Shown: positions 52,163-60,604, counted from the first letter of the stretch. The stretch: DNA of 64,000 nucleotides from Alistipes timonensis JC136 (GCF_900107675.1 NZ_FNRI01000001.1:310001-374000), one strand, 5' to 3'. Made by a program: numbers and translations. Notes: a model not told the origin generated them from the sequence alone.

Positions 52163-53068
52163 TCAGTCCAGATTTTCCTTGACCGTGTGTGTCACTTCAT
52201 CGATTACTTTCAATAGATATCGGCCGTATTGGTTCTTCTGCATCGGTCGGGCCAGTTCAGCCATTTTTTCTTTGTCGATCCACCCTTTGCGGTAGGCTAT
52301 TCCTTCCAGACACGCTATTTTCAATCCCTGTCTTTTCTCAATTACTTCAATGAAAATGGATGCCTCCGCCAGTGAATCGTGCGTGCCCGTATCCAGCCAC
52401 GCGAAGCCTCGTCCCAAAGTCTGTACTTGCAACCTTTTTTCTTGCAGAAATGCTTGGTTGACTGCAGTGATTTCCAACTCACCCCGTGCAGAGGGGGTGA
52501 TATGCTTGGCGACATCGACGACTTTGTTTGGATAGAAATAGAGCCCTACGACTGCATAGTTTGATTTCGGGAGTGCAGGTTTCTCTTCGATCGACAGGCA
52601 GTTGCCGTCCGCATCGAATTGCGCTACACCATAACGCTCCGGATCGTTGACCCAATAACCGAATACTGTTGCCTGGGCTGCCTCTTCCGCATTCCTCACG
52701 GCTTCTTTCAGCAGTTTGGAAAATCCCGTTCCATGAAAAATGTTGTCACCTAACACAAGACATACGGAATCATTTCCGATGAACTTTTCTCCGATCAGAA
52801 AAGCCTGCGCCAAACCATCGGGCGAAGGTTGTTCGGCATATTCGAAATGCACGCCGTAGTCAGAGCCATCGCCTAAAAGTCGTCTGAAGCCGGGAAGGTC
52901 GTGAGGAGTGGAAATGATAAGTATCTCCCGTATTCCAGCCAGCATCAACACGGAAATGGGATAGTAAATCATCGGTTTGTCATAAATTGGTAGCAACTGC
53001 TTGCTGACTCCCTTGGTTATGGGATAAAGACGGGTGCCGGAACCTCCAGCCAAAACGATTCCTTTCAT
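52163..53068 (-). CDS. rmlA: Glucose-1-phosphate thymidylyltransferase
   Basis: 301 residues. Nucleotidyltransferase signature GIVLAGGSGTRLYPITKGVSK, YDKPMIYYP, GDNIFHG and EKPALPKSNYAVVGLYFY. First step of dTDP-L-rhamnose synthesis. It overlaps the phosphatase gene by 4 bp. Confidence 0.97.
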   Translation of the reverse strand: MKGIVLAGGSGTRLYPITKGVSKQLLPIYDKPMIYYPISVLMLAGIREILIISTPHDLPGFRRLLGDGSDYGVHFEYAEQPSPDGLAQAFLIGEKFIGNDSVCLVLGDNIFHGTGFSKLLKEAVRNAEEAAQATVFGYWVNDPERYGVAQFDADGNCLSIEEKPALPKSNYAVVGLYFYPNKVVDVAKHITPSARGELEITAVNQAFLQEKRLQVQTLGRGFAWLDTGTHDSLAEASIFIEVIEKRQGLKIACLEGIAYRKGWIDKEKMAELARPMQKNQYGRYLLKVIDEVTHTVKENLD

Positions 53069-53784
53069 ATCGTTAAAATACTTTTTCGGATTTTGTTTTT
53101 CATTAGCGTTTGGGAATAAACTGTGCTTGATTTTTCCGAGTGTAAATCACTCCCGATTAAATCATACATCCCGAATTTCAGAAGTTGTTCGGCTTTTTCT
53201 TGGATATGTTTTCCATATGTGCCGACTATTGAGAAGAGATTGAGCTGCAACTTCACCCCCATGTCTTTTACCCGTTGGTATTCTTTTTTCTCCATATAGA
53301 CATACCGTTCCGGATGTGCGAGGACCGGATAGTAGCCTTTTGCTTTGATTCGCTCCAATATGCCGTACAAGTCCATCGGCGGATTGAAATAACTGGTTTC
53401 TACCAGTAAATGGTCACCATTCTTGCCCAATGGCAATAGGTCATTCTTTTCCAGCCGTTCCTCGAAGAGGTTATCGAGCATGTTTTCCGCGGCGAGGTGT
53501 AGTTCAACGGTTCCCGAATAAGAGGCTTGCAGTTTGGTGAAACGTTTCCGCAGATGAGCGGTGGTATTGGGAATGTCCTCCATGATGTGCGGCGTGAGCC
53601 ATACAGATTTTATTCCCAGCTTTTCGTATAGATGCAGAATTTCCAAAGACTCTCCCATTGTCCGCACACCGTCGTCCACATCCGGCAGAATGTGGCAGTG
53701 CCAATCGGTGAACCCGTTGAAAATGCCGCTGTCCTGCAATGAAACGCGCTTTCTGAACGGCCAGAGATTCATGGTTTCAATCAT
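53065..53784 (-). CDS. PHP-type tyrosine-protein phosphatase (CpsB/YwqE-like)
   Basis: 239 residues. PHP-domain metal ligands are visible: DWHCHILPDVDDG (HxH pattern), TPHIMED, and GSDLHSEKS at the C-terminus. It should dephosphorylate the tyrosine-rich tail of the preceding kinase Wzc and so control chain length. The ATG directly follows the wzc stop. Tract 8 lies just before that stop. Confidence 0.9.
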   Translation of the reverse strand: MIETMNLWPFRKRVSLQDSGIFNGFTDWHCHILPDVDDGVRTMGESLEILHLYEKLGIKSVWLTPHIMEDIPNTTAHLRKRFTKLQASYSGTVELHLAAENMLDNLFEERLEKNDLLPLGKNGDHLLVETSYFNPPMDLYGILERIKAKGYYPVLAHPERYVYMEKKEYQRVKDMGVKLQLNLFSIVGTYGKHIQEKAEQLLKFGMYDLIGSDLHSEKSSTVYSQTLMKNKIRKSILTI

Positions 53785-56211
53785 TTAACGACCAGCCATT
53801 TCCCCCCCCCTCCGCTTCTCGTCGGAGCCATAGTGGTATCCTGAGCCGTAACCGTAGTGATAACCGTAACGGTAGCCGTATCTGTATCCGTAACGGCCTC
53901 CGCTCTCTTCGGTGCCGTTCAGGATCATGGACATATTCTTGTACTTTTTCTCGTCGTAGATCTTTTCCAGCTCAACGAGCATGCTCCGTTCGAGCAGTCC
54001 GGCGCGGATCACGAAGATAGTCCGGTCTGCCAGTTTTTCGATGATCTGCGTATCAGCGACCAGCTCGATCGGCGGACAGTCAATTAGCACGTAGTCGTAT
54101 TGCTCCCTTACGGTATCGATCGTTTGTTTCAACCGATCATCGAACAACAGTTCGGTCGGATTGGGCGGTATGGTTCCCACGGGCAGGATATTCAGATGCT
54201 TGTGGTTCGTGTCGGTTACGATGACGTCGGCAAGACGCACCACGCGCCCGCCCAGATAGTCGCTCAATCCCAGTTTAGGCGAATTGACGTAGGCGGAACT
54301 GGACGCGTGGCGCAGGTCGCCGTCGATAACCAGCACTTTCTTTTCCTTGATGGCAAGACTTACGGCGATGTTCATAGTCAGGAAGGATTTGCCGCTGCCC
54401 GGGTTGAACGAGGTTATAACGATGACATTCGATTTCCTATCTTTGCCGATCATGAACTCCAAATTGGTGCGTAGCACCCGGAAAGCCTCGTTGATGATGT
54501 CGCGGCACCCTTCCCGAACCACGATGGCTTTCACATCGGCCGCTTTGTTCCTGAACAATCCCTTTTTTCGGTGTGTAAAGAGCGGGATCTCGCCGATGAA
54601 CGGTACGGTAATGCCTTCCAGGTCTTTGCGTCCCCGGATTCTCGTGTTCATATTCTCCCTCAGGAAGATGATGACTACCGGGATAAGCAGTCCCAATGCG
54701 ATTGCTACCAGCAGGATGTTTTTCCGGACCGGTGCCGTCGGCTGCATACTGCCGCTTGGCGGGGTGACGATGCGGGTGTTGTAAGCCGTGAATGCCTGCG
54801 ACAGCTCGTTTTCCTCGCGTTTTTGAAGCAGGAACAGATACAGTGCTTCCTTTACTTTCTGCTGACGTTCCACCGAAAGCAGGTATTTTGCCTGGGTGGG
54901 ATTGGCCGCGATACGGGATGTCGTCTGCTGTTCGCTTCGCTGTAAACTCTCGATCTGTGCATTCAACGTCACGATCTGATTGTCGATGGACTGGACTATG
55001 GCATGTCGCATGGCGGTCAAAGCCTGATCCATATCCACGACCAGCGGGTTTTGCGTACTGCTGTTGGCAACCAGACTGTTGCGCTGCAACAACTGTCTGT
55101 TGTATTCTGCGATCTGCGATTCTATGTTGGCGCTTTCTATGCCCGAGTTGGCCGGAAGCAGTTGGTTTTTATTGGCGTCGTTAGTTAGATAGTTTCGGAT
55201 GTAACGCGTCATGTAGAGCTGGTTGTTCAGCGTGAGTATCAGGGCGTTCGTCTGATTGCTCTGCGCCATGTACATACTGGAAGCCGCCTGCACGTCCGGT
55301 AGCAGATGTTCGCTCTTGTACGACGATATGTCCTCGTCCACGTTTCCGAGCTCCCGCTCGATCACCCTCAAACGTTCGTTGATAAACATCGAGGTGCTGA
55401 CCGCGATTTGGTTTTTATCCTTTACCCAGTTCTCGTTGTAAACGGAGATCAGCGTATTGAGGATATCTTCGGCACGCTGGATGGAATGATCTCTGAATGT
55501 AAGGTTGACGATCGATGTCTTTTCGCTGCTCAGGGCTACGGACAGGTTTGAGGAGTACTGCCCCACTGTTCCGTGCAGGCTGCTGCGAAAGACATACAAC
55601 GTATACGGTTCTTTGCTTTTATAGTAAGGTGTGGTCTCTATTTTCAGGATTCCCAGAGGAGTGGTTATCGTGTCGGACAATCTTCCGGAGATCTCGTCGT
55701 CGAACTCATTGCCGTTGCGGGTGAAATCGGAAAGCCGGACGGTGCTGTCTGGCTGTACCTGTAAGGTGAAACCGACGGATTCGTTTTCGGACAGACCATT
55801 TATCGAGACGTTGACCGGGAGGGTCGGACCATAGGCGACCTGTCGGTGGAATCGGCCGGGAACGGTGTAGTTCATATCCAGGTGCAGGCGTCTCACGACC
55901 TCGGTCATCACGGCCGGAGATTGGAGTGCGACCAGTTCATTGTTTACGTTGGTGCTTGACTGGAACAATCCGAATTCTGAGAAAGATTCCAGGTCCGAAG
56001 AGACCGATTTGCCTTTCGAATCGTCTTTGATCAATACCGATGCCGTCTGGGTATAAACCGGAGGGGTTCGTAGCAGGTAGAAGACGGCGATGCCGACTGT
56101 CACAGCCAGTGACAAAACAAACCATTTCCATTTGGACAGGCACAGATACAATAAATCCTGTACCCGGATGAAATCATCTGTCTGTGTCGGTCTTTTTTGA
56201 TTGATGGACAT
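53785..56211 (-). CDS. wzc: Tyrosine autokinase / chain-length regulator (Wzc-like)
   Basis: 808 residues. An N-terminal Wzz domain lies between two membrane helices (near 33-50 and about 495-515), with coiled coil in the periplasmic part. The cytosolic BY-kinase domain has Walker A SFNPGSGKSFLTMN (about 610), Walker A' LVIDGDLRHASSS and Walker B VLIDCPP. The C-terminus is a tyrosine cluster of repeated Tyr-Gly-Tyr-(Arg/His) units (about residues 770-796), the autophosphorylation tail. Tract 8 encodes R801-G802-G803 beyond it. It drives export with Wza. Confidence 0.93.
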   Translation of the reverse strand: MSINQKRPTQTDDFIRVQDLLYLCLSKWKWFVLSLAVTVGIAVFYLLRTPPVYTQTASVLIKDDSKGKSVSSDLESFSEFGLFQSSTNVNNELVALQSPAVMTEVVRRLHLDMNYTVPGRFHRQVAYGPTLPVNVSINGLSENESVGFTLQVQPDSTVRLSDFTRNGNEFDDEISGRLSDTITTPLGILKIETTPYYKSKEPYTLYVFRSSLHGTVGQYSSNLSVALSSEKTSIVNLTFRDHSIQRAEDILNTLISVYNENWVKDKNQIAVSTSMFINERLRVIERELGNVDEDISSYKSEHLLPDVQAASSMYMAQSNQTNALILTLNNQLYMTRYIRNYLTNDANKNQLLPANSGIESANIESQIAEYNRQLLQRNSLVANSSTQNPLVVDMDQALTAMRHAIVQSIDNQIVTLNAQIESLQRSEQQTTSRIAANPTQAKYLLSVERQQKVKEALYLFLLQKREENELSQAFTAYNTRIVTPPSGSMQPTAPVRKNILLVAIALGLLIPVVIIFLRENMNTRIRGRKDLEGITVPFIGEIPLFTHRKKGLFRNKAADVKAIVVREGCRDIINEAFRVLRTNLEFMIGKDRKSNVIVITSFNPGSGKSFLTMNIAVSLAIKEKKVLVIDGDLRHASSSAYVNSPKLGLSDYLGGRVVRLADVIVTDTNHKHLNILPVGTIPPNPTELLFDDRLKQTIDTVREQYDYVLIDCPPIELVADTQIIEKLADRTIFVIRAGLLERSMLVELEKIYDEKKYKNMSMILNGTEESGGRYGYRYGYRYGYHYGYGSGYHYGSDEKRRGGEMAGR
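53802..53810 (-). repeat. Poly-G tract 8 (G9) at the wzc 3' end
   Basis: Codons 801-804. Slipping by one changes only the last few residues, but at eight G the stop becomes a TGA overlapping the ATG of the phosphatase gene. Confidence 0.95.
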
Positions 56212-56224
56212 ATTTTAATCTCTC

Positions 56225-57022
56225 TTATTTCACGATTAATACGGTGATGGTTGTCAGCAGCGAGGCGAGCGACATCCAGAAAGACGCGGAACGGATGTTG
56301 TTTCCATTCACGGTAGCCTGTCGTGCCCGAACGGAATTGGGCTCCACATATACGATGTCGTTCTGTTGCAGGTAATAGACCGGGGATGAGTAGAGGTCGT
56401 GTCCCGAATTCAGGTTGACTTTGTAAAGCACCTTTTTCCCGTTCTCGTCGCGCTGGACCAGCACGTTGTCCCGTTTGCCGTAGACCGTGAGGTCCCCGGC
56501 CATGCTGATGGCATCCAGCAGTGTCAACCGGTCCTTGTCGATATTGAAACGTCCGGGATGGACGACCTCGCCTAAAACGGAGACGGTTAGGTTCATGAAC
56601 TCGACCGTTACGACCGGGTCTTTGACCAGGTCTTGCGAGATCAACTCGTTCTTTATATGAGCGGCGATCTCTTCGCGGGTCATTCCGGCCACATGGACTG
56701 GTCCCAATACCGGAAAGTCAATGTTGCCGTCCTTATTTACTGTATATCCGGAGATGCCCTGACTATTTGAAGAAGAGGCGGACGAGGTTGTCCCGATCTG
56801 TCTGGATACGATGGGAAGATTGAACAGATTGGCCAATAGCGGATCTTTGCTGTTGACCAATATGGAGATCTTGTCTTCCGGACGCACGCGAATTTCCGTG
56901 GTGTTCAATACTTCCTTCGCCGTCCCCGGCTGCATATCTTGGAGATAGGCGATTTTCGGAGTGGCGCATGAACTGAACAGCACAGTTGTGGCTGATACCC
57001 ATAGGATGTTTTTGATTCTCAT
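56225..57022 (-). CDS. wza: Polysaccharide export outer-membrane lipoprotein (Wza-like)
   Basis: 265 residues from MRIKNILWVSATTVLFSSCA (lipobox LFSSC). A Poly_export domain with RVRPEDKISILV (residues about 50-61), then SLBB-type strands (GQV/VHVAGMTREEIAAHIKN and VLGEVVHPGRFNI), and a C-terminal membrane-type helix. It forms the outer-membrane exit pore. The longer open frame (start 57091) overlaps the upstream transferase and was rejected. Confidence 0.92.
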   Translation of the reverse strand: MRIKNILWVSATTVLFSSCATPKIAYLQDMQPGTAKEVLNTTEIRVRPEDKISILVNSKDPLLANLFNLPIVSRQIGTTSSASSSNSQGISGYTVNKDGNIDFPVLGPVHVAGMTREEIAAHIKNELISQDLVKDPVVTVEFMNLTVSVLGEVVHPGRFNIDKDRLTLLDAISMAGDLTVYGKRDNVLVQRDENGKKVLYKVNLNSGHDLYSSPVYYLQQNDIVYVEPNSVRARQATVNGNNIRSASFWMSLASLLTTITVLIVK

Positions 57023-57060
57023 ATTTTTTGTTGAATGATTTATTTTTAATAAGGGAGACA

Positions 57061-58227
57061 TTAAATTCTGTCGATTACTTTCTGTAACCAAATGAAGCTT
57101 CTGGTGCGGCTGATGTGGATTCCGTACCCTATCCGACGGATTTTACGCAGCAATTTCGTATTGTGATCCAGATGCCATTGCATGAAATGATACAGCCCGA
57201 ATGTGGCCAGCAGGCTCATTCCTGCGACAGCATACAACTGTACGTCGATCGTGGCGCCCAACCCTTCCATTAACCACCAGCACAGGACTACCGATACGTT
57301 CAGGAACAGAATAGCCAGTGTTGTTGCCATGTGCGAGGCCCCCAATCCGATAAACATGTGATGCAGGTGCGTTTTGTCGGGATGGAACGGCGATGTCCCT
57401 TTCAGAATACGTGTTGACATGACGCGCAGCGTATCGAAAACGGGAATGCACAGTACGGCGAGCGTGAAAGGGATCAGCCCCACATTCGCCCCTATGAAAG
57501 CCACGCAGGGGGAATCCGTCCGCAGAATCTCGATCACGAAGACCGACATGACGGTTCCCATTACCAATGTACCGCCGTCACCGATGAACATCCGCGATGT
57601 TTTCCCGAAGACATTGTGGAAAAAGAACGGGATCAATGCCCCGACCGACACCACGGCCAGAAGCGTCATTTTCATACACCCCGACAGGTAGAACAACGTG
57701 CCGAACATTATACAGGCCAGGATGCAGAATCCCGAAGAGAGTCCGTTCACGCCGTCGATCAGATTGATGGCGTTGATGATCCCCACGGAAGCGATGACGG
57801 TCAGCGGAACGGCTATCCATCGGGGAATTTGGCCGATGCCCCATAATCCATGGAAATCGTCGATGCAGTAACCTCCTACATGGATCAATAACAGTACGAC
57901 GAGTATTTCGATCAGAAATCGCAGGGCCGGGGAAAGGTTCAGGATATCGTCCATCGTTCCGGTGTAGAGCATCGCCATCATGGCCATGATGACGATCAGC
58001 AACCCCGAGCTGTTTACGACTCCTCCGACGCTTCCGATGCCGATCACAATGCCGAAGAAGATGGCGACACCGCCCAGAACAGGGACCGGAGTACGTTGCA
58101 ATTTACGAGCGTCCGGATTGTCCACGATGTTTTTCAGTATGGCGATCTTAACCAGGCGGGGATGTATCCAGCCGACCAGAAACAGGGAGATGAAGAATGG
58201 AATGAAAATGCTGTAAAGAGGCGACAT
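57061..58227 (-). CDS. Undecaprenyl-phosphate sugar-1-phosphate transferase (WecA/MraY-like)
   Basis: 388 residues, about 10-11 membrane helices. Conserved DNPDARKLQRTPVPVLGG, MDDILNLSPALRF (Asp-Asp), NAINLIDGVNGLSSG, FIGDGGTLVMG and HPDKTHLHHMF (HxH) are those of the polyprenyl-phosphate GlcNAc-1-phosphate transferase family. It probably starts the repeat unit by placing GlcNAc-1-P (or an analogue) on undecaprenyl phosphate. No WbaP/WcaJ-type initiator was found, so this is the only candidate. Confidence 0.92.
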   Translation of the reverse strand: MSPLYSIFIPFFISLFLVGWIHPRLVKIAILKNIVDNPDARKLQRTPVPVLGGVAIFFGIVIGIGSVGGVVNSSGLLIVIMAMMAMLYTGTMDDILNLSPALRFLIEILVVLLLIHVGGYCIDDFHGLWGIGQIPRWIAVPLTVIASVGIINAINLIDGVNGLSSGFCILACIMFGTLFYLSGCMKMTLLAVVSVGALIPFFFHNVFGKTSRMFIGDGGTLVMGTVMSVFVIEILRTDSPCVAFIGANVGLIPFTLAVLCIPVFDTLRVMSTRILKGTSPFHPDKTHLHHMFIGLGASHMATTLAILFLNVSVVLCWWLMEGLGATIDVQLYAVAGMSLLATFGLYHFMQWHLDHNTKLLRKIRRIGYGIHISRTRSFIWLQKVIDRI

Positions 58228-58274
58228 ATATTTAATCTTTATGGGATAGCGGTCAGTTTATGTGCTGCGGCTTT

Positions 58275-58694
58275 CTATGCCAGTTCTTCCACCTCTACCC
58301 TATGCCATTCCCGATAACGCTCGACCGGGAGCTTTTCGGTCATCAGCACCCGGCGGTCCGGTGCAGTGACCCGCAGGATATGACGACGGGAATAAGCGTA
58401 CAGTTCGGCATCCGAAACTGCGGCCATCACGACGGGGAATGGATAGGTGACGAAACGGATGATCGACGTTTCGCTTTGGGGAAACAACCGGCGCAACTGG
58501 TAGGCCGAGTGTTCGAAAGCCATCCAATAGCTTCCGACCCCATAGAGATAGGCGTATCGTTCATTGTCTTTTTCCCGGGCCATGATTTCAGTCTGATGGG
58601 TTGACAGAAAGTTCATCAGGCGTAATCCCGGCGCTTCTGCGTCCCGAACAGACTGCTGTCTGTCCGGAATCCCGGCGATTTCGGTGCTTTTCAT
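58275..58694 (-). CDS. upxZ: UpxZ-family transcription antitermination antagonist
   Basis: 139 residues from the ATG at 58694; the frame is open upstream only through out-of-frame upxY sequence. The core (GVGSYWMAFEHSAYQLRRLFP then PFPVVMAAVSD) resembles the UpxZ family of Bacteroides capsule loci, which in B. fragilis blocks UpxY proteins of other capsule loci so that one capsule dominates. Its presence implies that this strain has further capsule loci elsewhere. The position directly after upxY is the classical one. Confidence 0.8.
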   Translation of the reverse strand: MKSTEIAGIPDRQQSVRDAEAPGLRLMNFLSTHQTEIMAREKDNERYAYLYGVGSYWMAFEHSAYQLRRLFPQSETSIIRFVTYPFPVVMAAVSDAELYAYSRRHILRVTAPDRRVLMTEKLPVERYREWHRVEVEELA

Positions 58695-58719
58695 AAATTG
58701 GATGTCGTTGCGGAAGGTA

Positions 58720-59856
58720 TCAGTGTCCCAGCCAGCGGTCATAGTCGTCCAGGCGCCGGATGAGTTGTTGTTTGCTCTTTTTGGGATTCTCTTCCTGCCG
58801 CCATTTGTCGATGATCTCGTGCGCCTGGGTGTGGTAAAGGCAATTGTTCGTGCATCCATAGAGCGTCGTGAGAAGAAGTGCGCGGGATTGTTCCGCCTTG
58901 ATGAGGGGAAGCATCGCCTGAAGAGTCCCGATCAATTTTTTGGATTCCTGACGGTTTCCCGTTATTGTGTAGGCCGGAAGCAGCAATGCGTAGAGTTTAC
59001 TGCGCATGATGTCGGAATCCATGCGCAGGTTACCGTATTGTTGCACGGTTTCGGCGGCCAGCTGGCGGTCGGCTTCGGTTACTCCGTCTTCCTGACGGCA
59101 GAAACGCCCTAATGCCTCGTGCAGTTTTGAGAGCAGACGATCGTTTTCCAGACGGGTATAGATGTGTTTGCCGTCGTCGTTCAGGGCGATGACCTCATAT
59201 TGCCCGGGTTGTACGCGCAGCAACGGGACCCACATGTAGTTCTCCACGCAGACCATGACATCCCGCTTTCCGGCGCCGGGCTGGATGATGACGCTGGCCT
59301 CGGCGCCTTTGAACCGCCCTTCGGTGATGCGTATTCGGTCGCCTTTGATAAGTTGCTCCGGTTTAGGTGTGTAGACGGGGATCACGTTGGAATACGAATC
59401 GGCCACCCATTGCAGGTTCGTCATCGCTTCCTCGGAGAGATAGGGATGATATTCGTGTTTTCCGTCTTTGATACGGGGCAGGAAATTGTATTGGGGCAGC
59501 CATTGTTTCATCCGGTAGATCTCGTGCTCCGAGGCATGGATGAATACATAGTTATACAACAACGGGCGACGGGTTTCGACAAACCCGCCGTCTCTCTTTT
59601 TCATCTCCACATACGAAGGTGCGAAATACTCGAACAATGGCTCTCCGTTTCTGTGGCGGCGTTCGAGTTCCTCTCGCAACCCATTTGCCGGACCTTTGTG
59701 GCATGAGGGGAGCACCAGCACATACCATCTGACGACATATGTGTCCCTCATGCGCTCCGGATATGCCGGAGCGGCAGAAACGGATTTGGATTTTTCGAAG
59801 GAGCGAGAATCGATTTTCACCGGCTGCACTGGTGAGCCACCCTTTCTCATAAACAA
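58720..59856 (-). CDS. upxY: UpxY-type NusG-family antiterminator with long C-terminal extension
   Basis: 378 residues (or 376 from the ATG at 59850). The NGN domain (WYVLVLPSCHKGPANGL ... YNYVFIHASEHEI) and the KOW-type region (LIKGDRIRITEGRFKGAEASV) mark a specialised NusG paralogue. In Bacteroides such proteins bind the capsule leader RNA/polymerase and prevent premature termination across the long operon. Residues about 230-378 form an extra mostly helical domain, absent from the standard UpxY length of about 180 residues and common in some other Bacteroidales. First gene of the operon. Confidence 0.85.
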   Translation of the reverse strand: MFMRKGGSPVQPVKIDSRSFEKSKSVSAAPAYPERMRDTYVVRWYVLVLPSCHKGPANGLREELERRHRNGEPLFEYFAPSYVEMKKRDGGFVETRRPLLYNYVFIHASEHEIYRMKQWLPQYNFLPRIKDGKHEYHPYLSEEAMTNLQWVADSYSNVIPVYTPKPEQLIKGDRIRITEGRFKGAEASVIIQPGAGKRDVMVCVENYMWVPLLRVQPGQYEVIALNDDGKHIYTRLENDRLLSKLHEALGRFCRQEDGVTEADRQLAAETVQQYGNLRMDSDIMRSKLYALLLPAYTITGNRQESKKLIGTLQAMLPLIKAEQSRALLLTTLYGCTNNCLYHTQAHEIIDKWRQEENPKKSKQQLIRRLDDYDRWLGH

Positions 59857-59971
59857 TTCAAAGCCATATCGGCGCTGTCGTTAAATGCGCTGATATACAA
59901 TAGATTAGACGCCCTGTGCGAGAGAATTCTGAAAATATCATCTATTCTCTTCTTTTTTCTAAAAGAAACAA

Positions 59972-60000
59972 GGTCAAATCCGTGTTCCCATCATTTGACC
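59972..60000 (-). promoter_or_regulatory. Leader hairpin 1 of the capsule operon
   Basis: GGTCAAAT / ATTTGACC, an 8-bp stem with a 13-base loop, followed on the - strand by the T-rich TTGTTTCTTTT. It is 116 bp before upxY and could act as a leader terminator relieved by UpxY. Confidence 0.5.
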
Positions 60001-60021
60001 CTGTCTCGCAACTTAAAGTTA

Positions 60022-60041
60022 TCTCCTTGATTTTAAGGAGA
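60022..60041 (-). promoter_or_regulatory. Leader hairpin 2
   Basis: TCTCCTT / AAGGAGA, a 7-bp stem with a 6-base loop, between the putative promoter and upxY. Confidence 0.4.
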
Positions 60042-60061
60042 AATACGCAACTTCACTATAT

Positions 60062-60080
60062 GGTTTCTATATAAGAAACC
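60062..60080 (-). promoter_or_regulatory. Leader hairpin 3
   Basis: GGTTTCT / AGAAACC, a 7-bp stem with a 5-base loop (ATATA), directly upstream of hairpin 2. Confidence 0.4.
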
Positions 60081-60123
60081 TTTGTTTGAATTAAGTGGTT
60101 GATAAATACCAAGATAAGCCTTG

Positions 60124-60157
60124 CAAATATTTAGATGTGATGCATTTTGTAAACAAA
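60124..60157 (-). promoter_or_regulatory. Weak promoter candidate facing the capsule operon
   Basis: On the - strand TTTG (60157-60154), 22 bp, then AATATTTG (60131-60124), one mismatch to the -7 consensus and a slightly long spacer. It is the best candidate in the correct direction and would give a leader of about 260 nt. Confidence 0.35.
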
Positions 60158-60275
60158 GTGGCTAATTTTCGTACAAAGCACCTGCAGTCTAATGAAGGAA
60201 TTGGATGCTGAATAGAAAAAACTTATGGAAATTATTTGAAATGGTATCTGGTTGATTTTCAGTGAAATTTCACGA

Positions 60276-60285
60276 GGGGGGGGGG
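60276..60285 (+). repeat. Poly-G tract 9 (G10 on the + strand)
   Basis: The only tract outside a gene, and the only one with G on the + strand, i.e. C10 relative to the capsule operon. It is 30 bp upstream of the outward promoter. Confidence 0.95.
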
Positions 60286-60314
60286 ATTTTTCGAAGAAGA
60301 TTTAACCAGAATTA

Positions 60315-60346
60315 TTTGGCTGTTTAAGTAAATAAACCTACTTTTG
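60315..60346 (+). promoter_or_regulatory. Near-consensus promoter pointing away from the capsule operon
   Basis: TTTG (60315-60318), 20 bp, TACTTTTG (60339-60346), close to the Bacteroidetes consensus TTTG-N19-TAnnTTTG. No + strand gene follows for 1.3 kb; the next features are on the other strand. A promoter this good with no target suggests an invertible element in the OFF position or a relic. Confidence 0.55.
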
Positions 60347-60385
60347 TTGAGTAAAATATGGTCTCTTATATAGAGTCGGTTTTAT

Positions 60386-60604
60386 TCAAAACGGAGCAAT
60401 TTTGCAATTGGTTTCTGTTTTTTCAAGCATTCTATCGTTCGTTTTGCCGATTCAATCTCAATACTGAGAGCTTTCTGGTATTCACGGGGTACTGACACAC
60501 CCAAATCGACCGATTTTTACGCCCATCATGGAAAAACAGCAGACATAAGGGCTGGTGTTGTTCTTGTAGATTACGTCCTTGCGGAGTATTACTCTGAAAG
60601 TCAT
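60386..60604 (-). pseudogene. Degenerate N-terminus of a tyrosine recombinase/integrase (tentative)
   Basis: Starting at an ATG at 60604, the frame reads MTFRVILRKDVIYKNNTSPY and continues to GVKIGRF before a TGA at 60482. This resembles the N-terminal arm domain of Bacteroidales integrases (xFxVxLRKDxxxKxGxxPxY). After a shift of one frame the reading continues EYQKALSIEIESAKRTIECL to about 60386. Everything after the arm region is missing. Integrase genes often precede upxY in Bacteroides capsule loci. The resemblance is from memory and short. Confidence 0.4.

Noticed and set aside
60062..60080. A half-site of a long (about 20 bp) inverted repeat flanking the capsule promoter.
   Set aside because: Its complementary copy is adjacent, making a local hairpin; no distant inverted partner was found.
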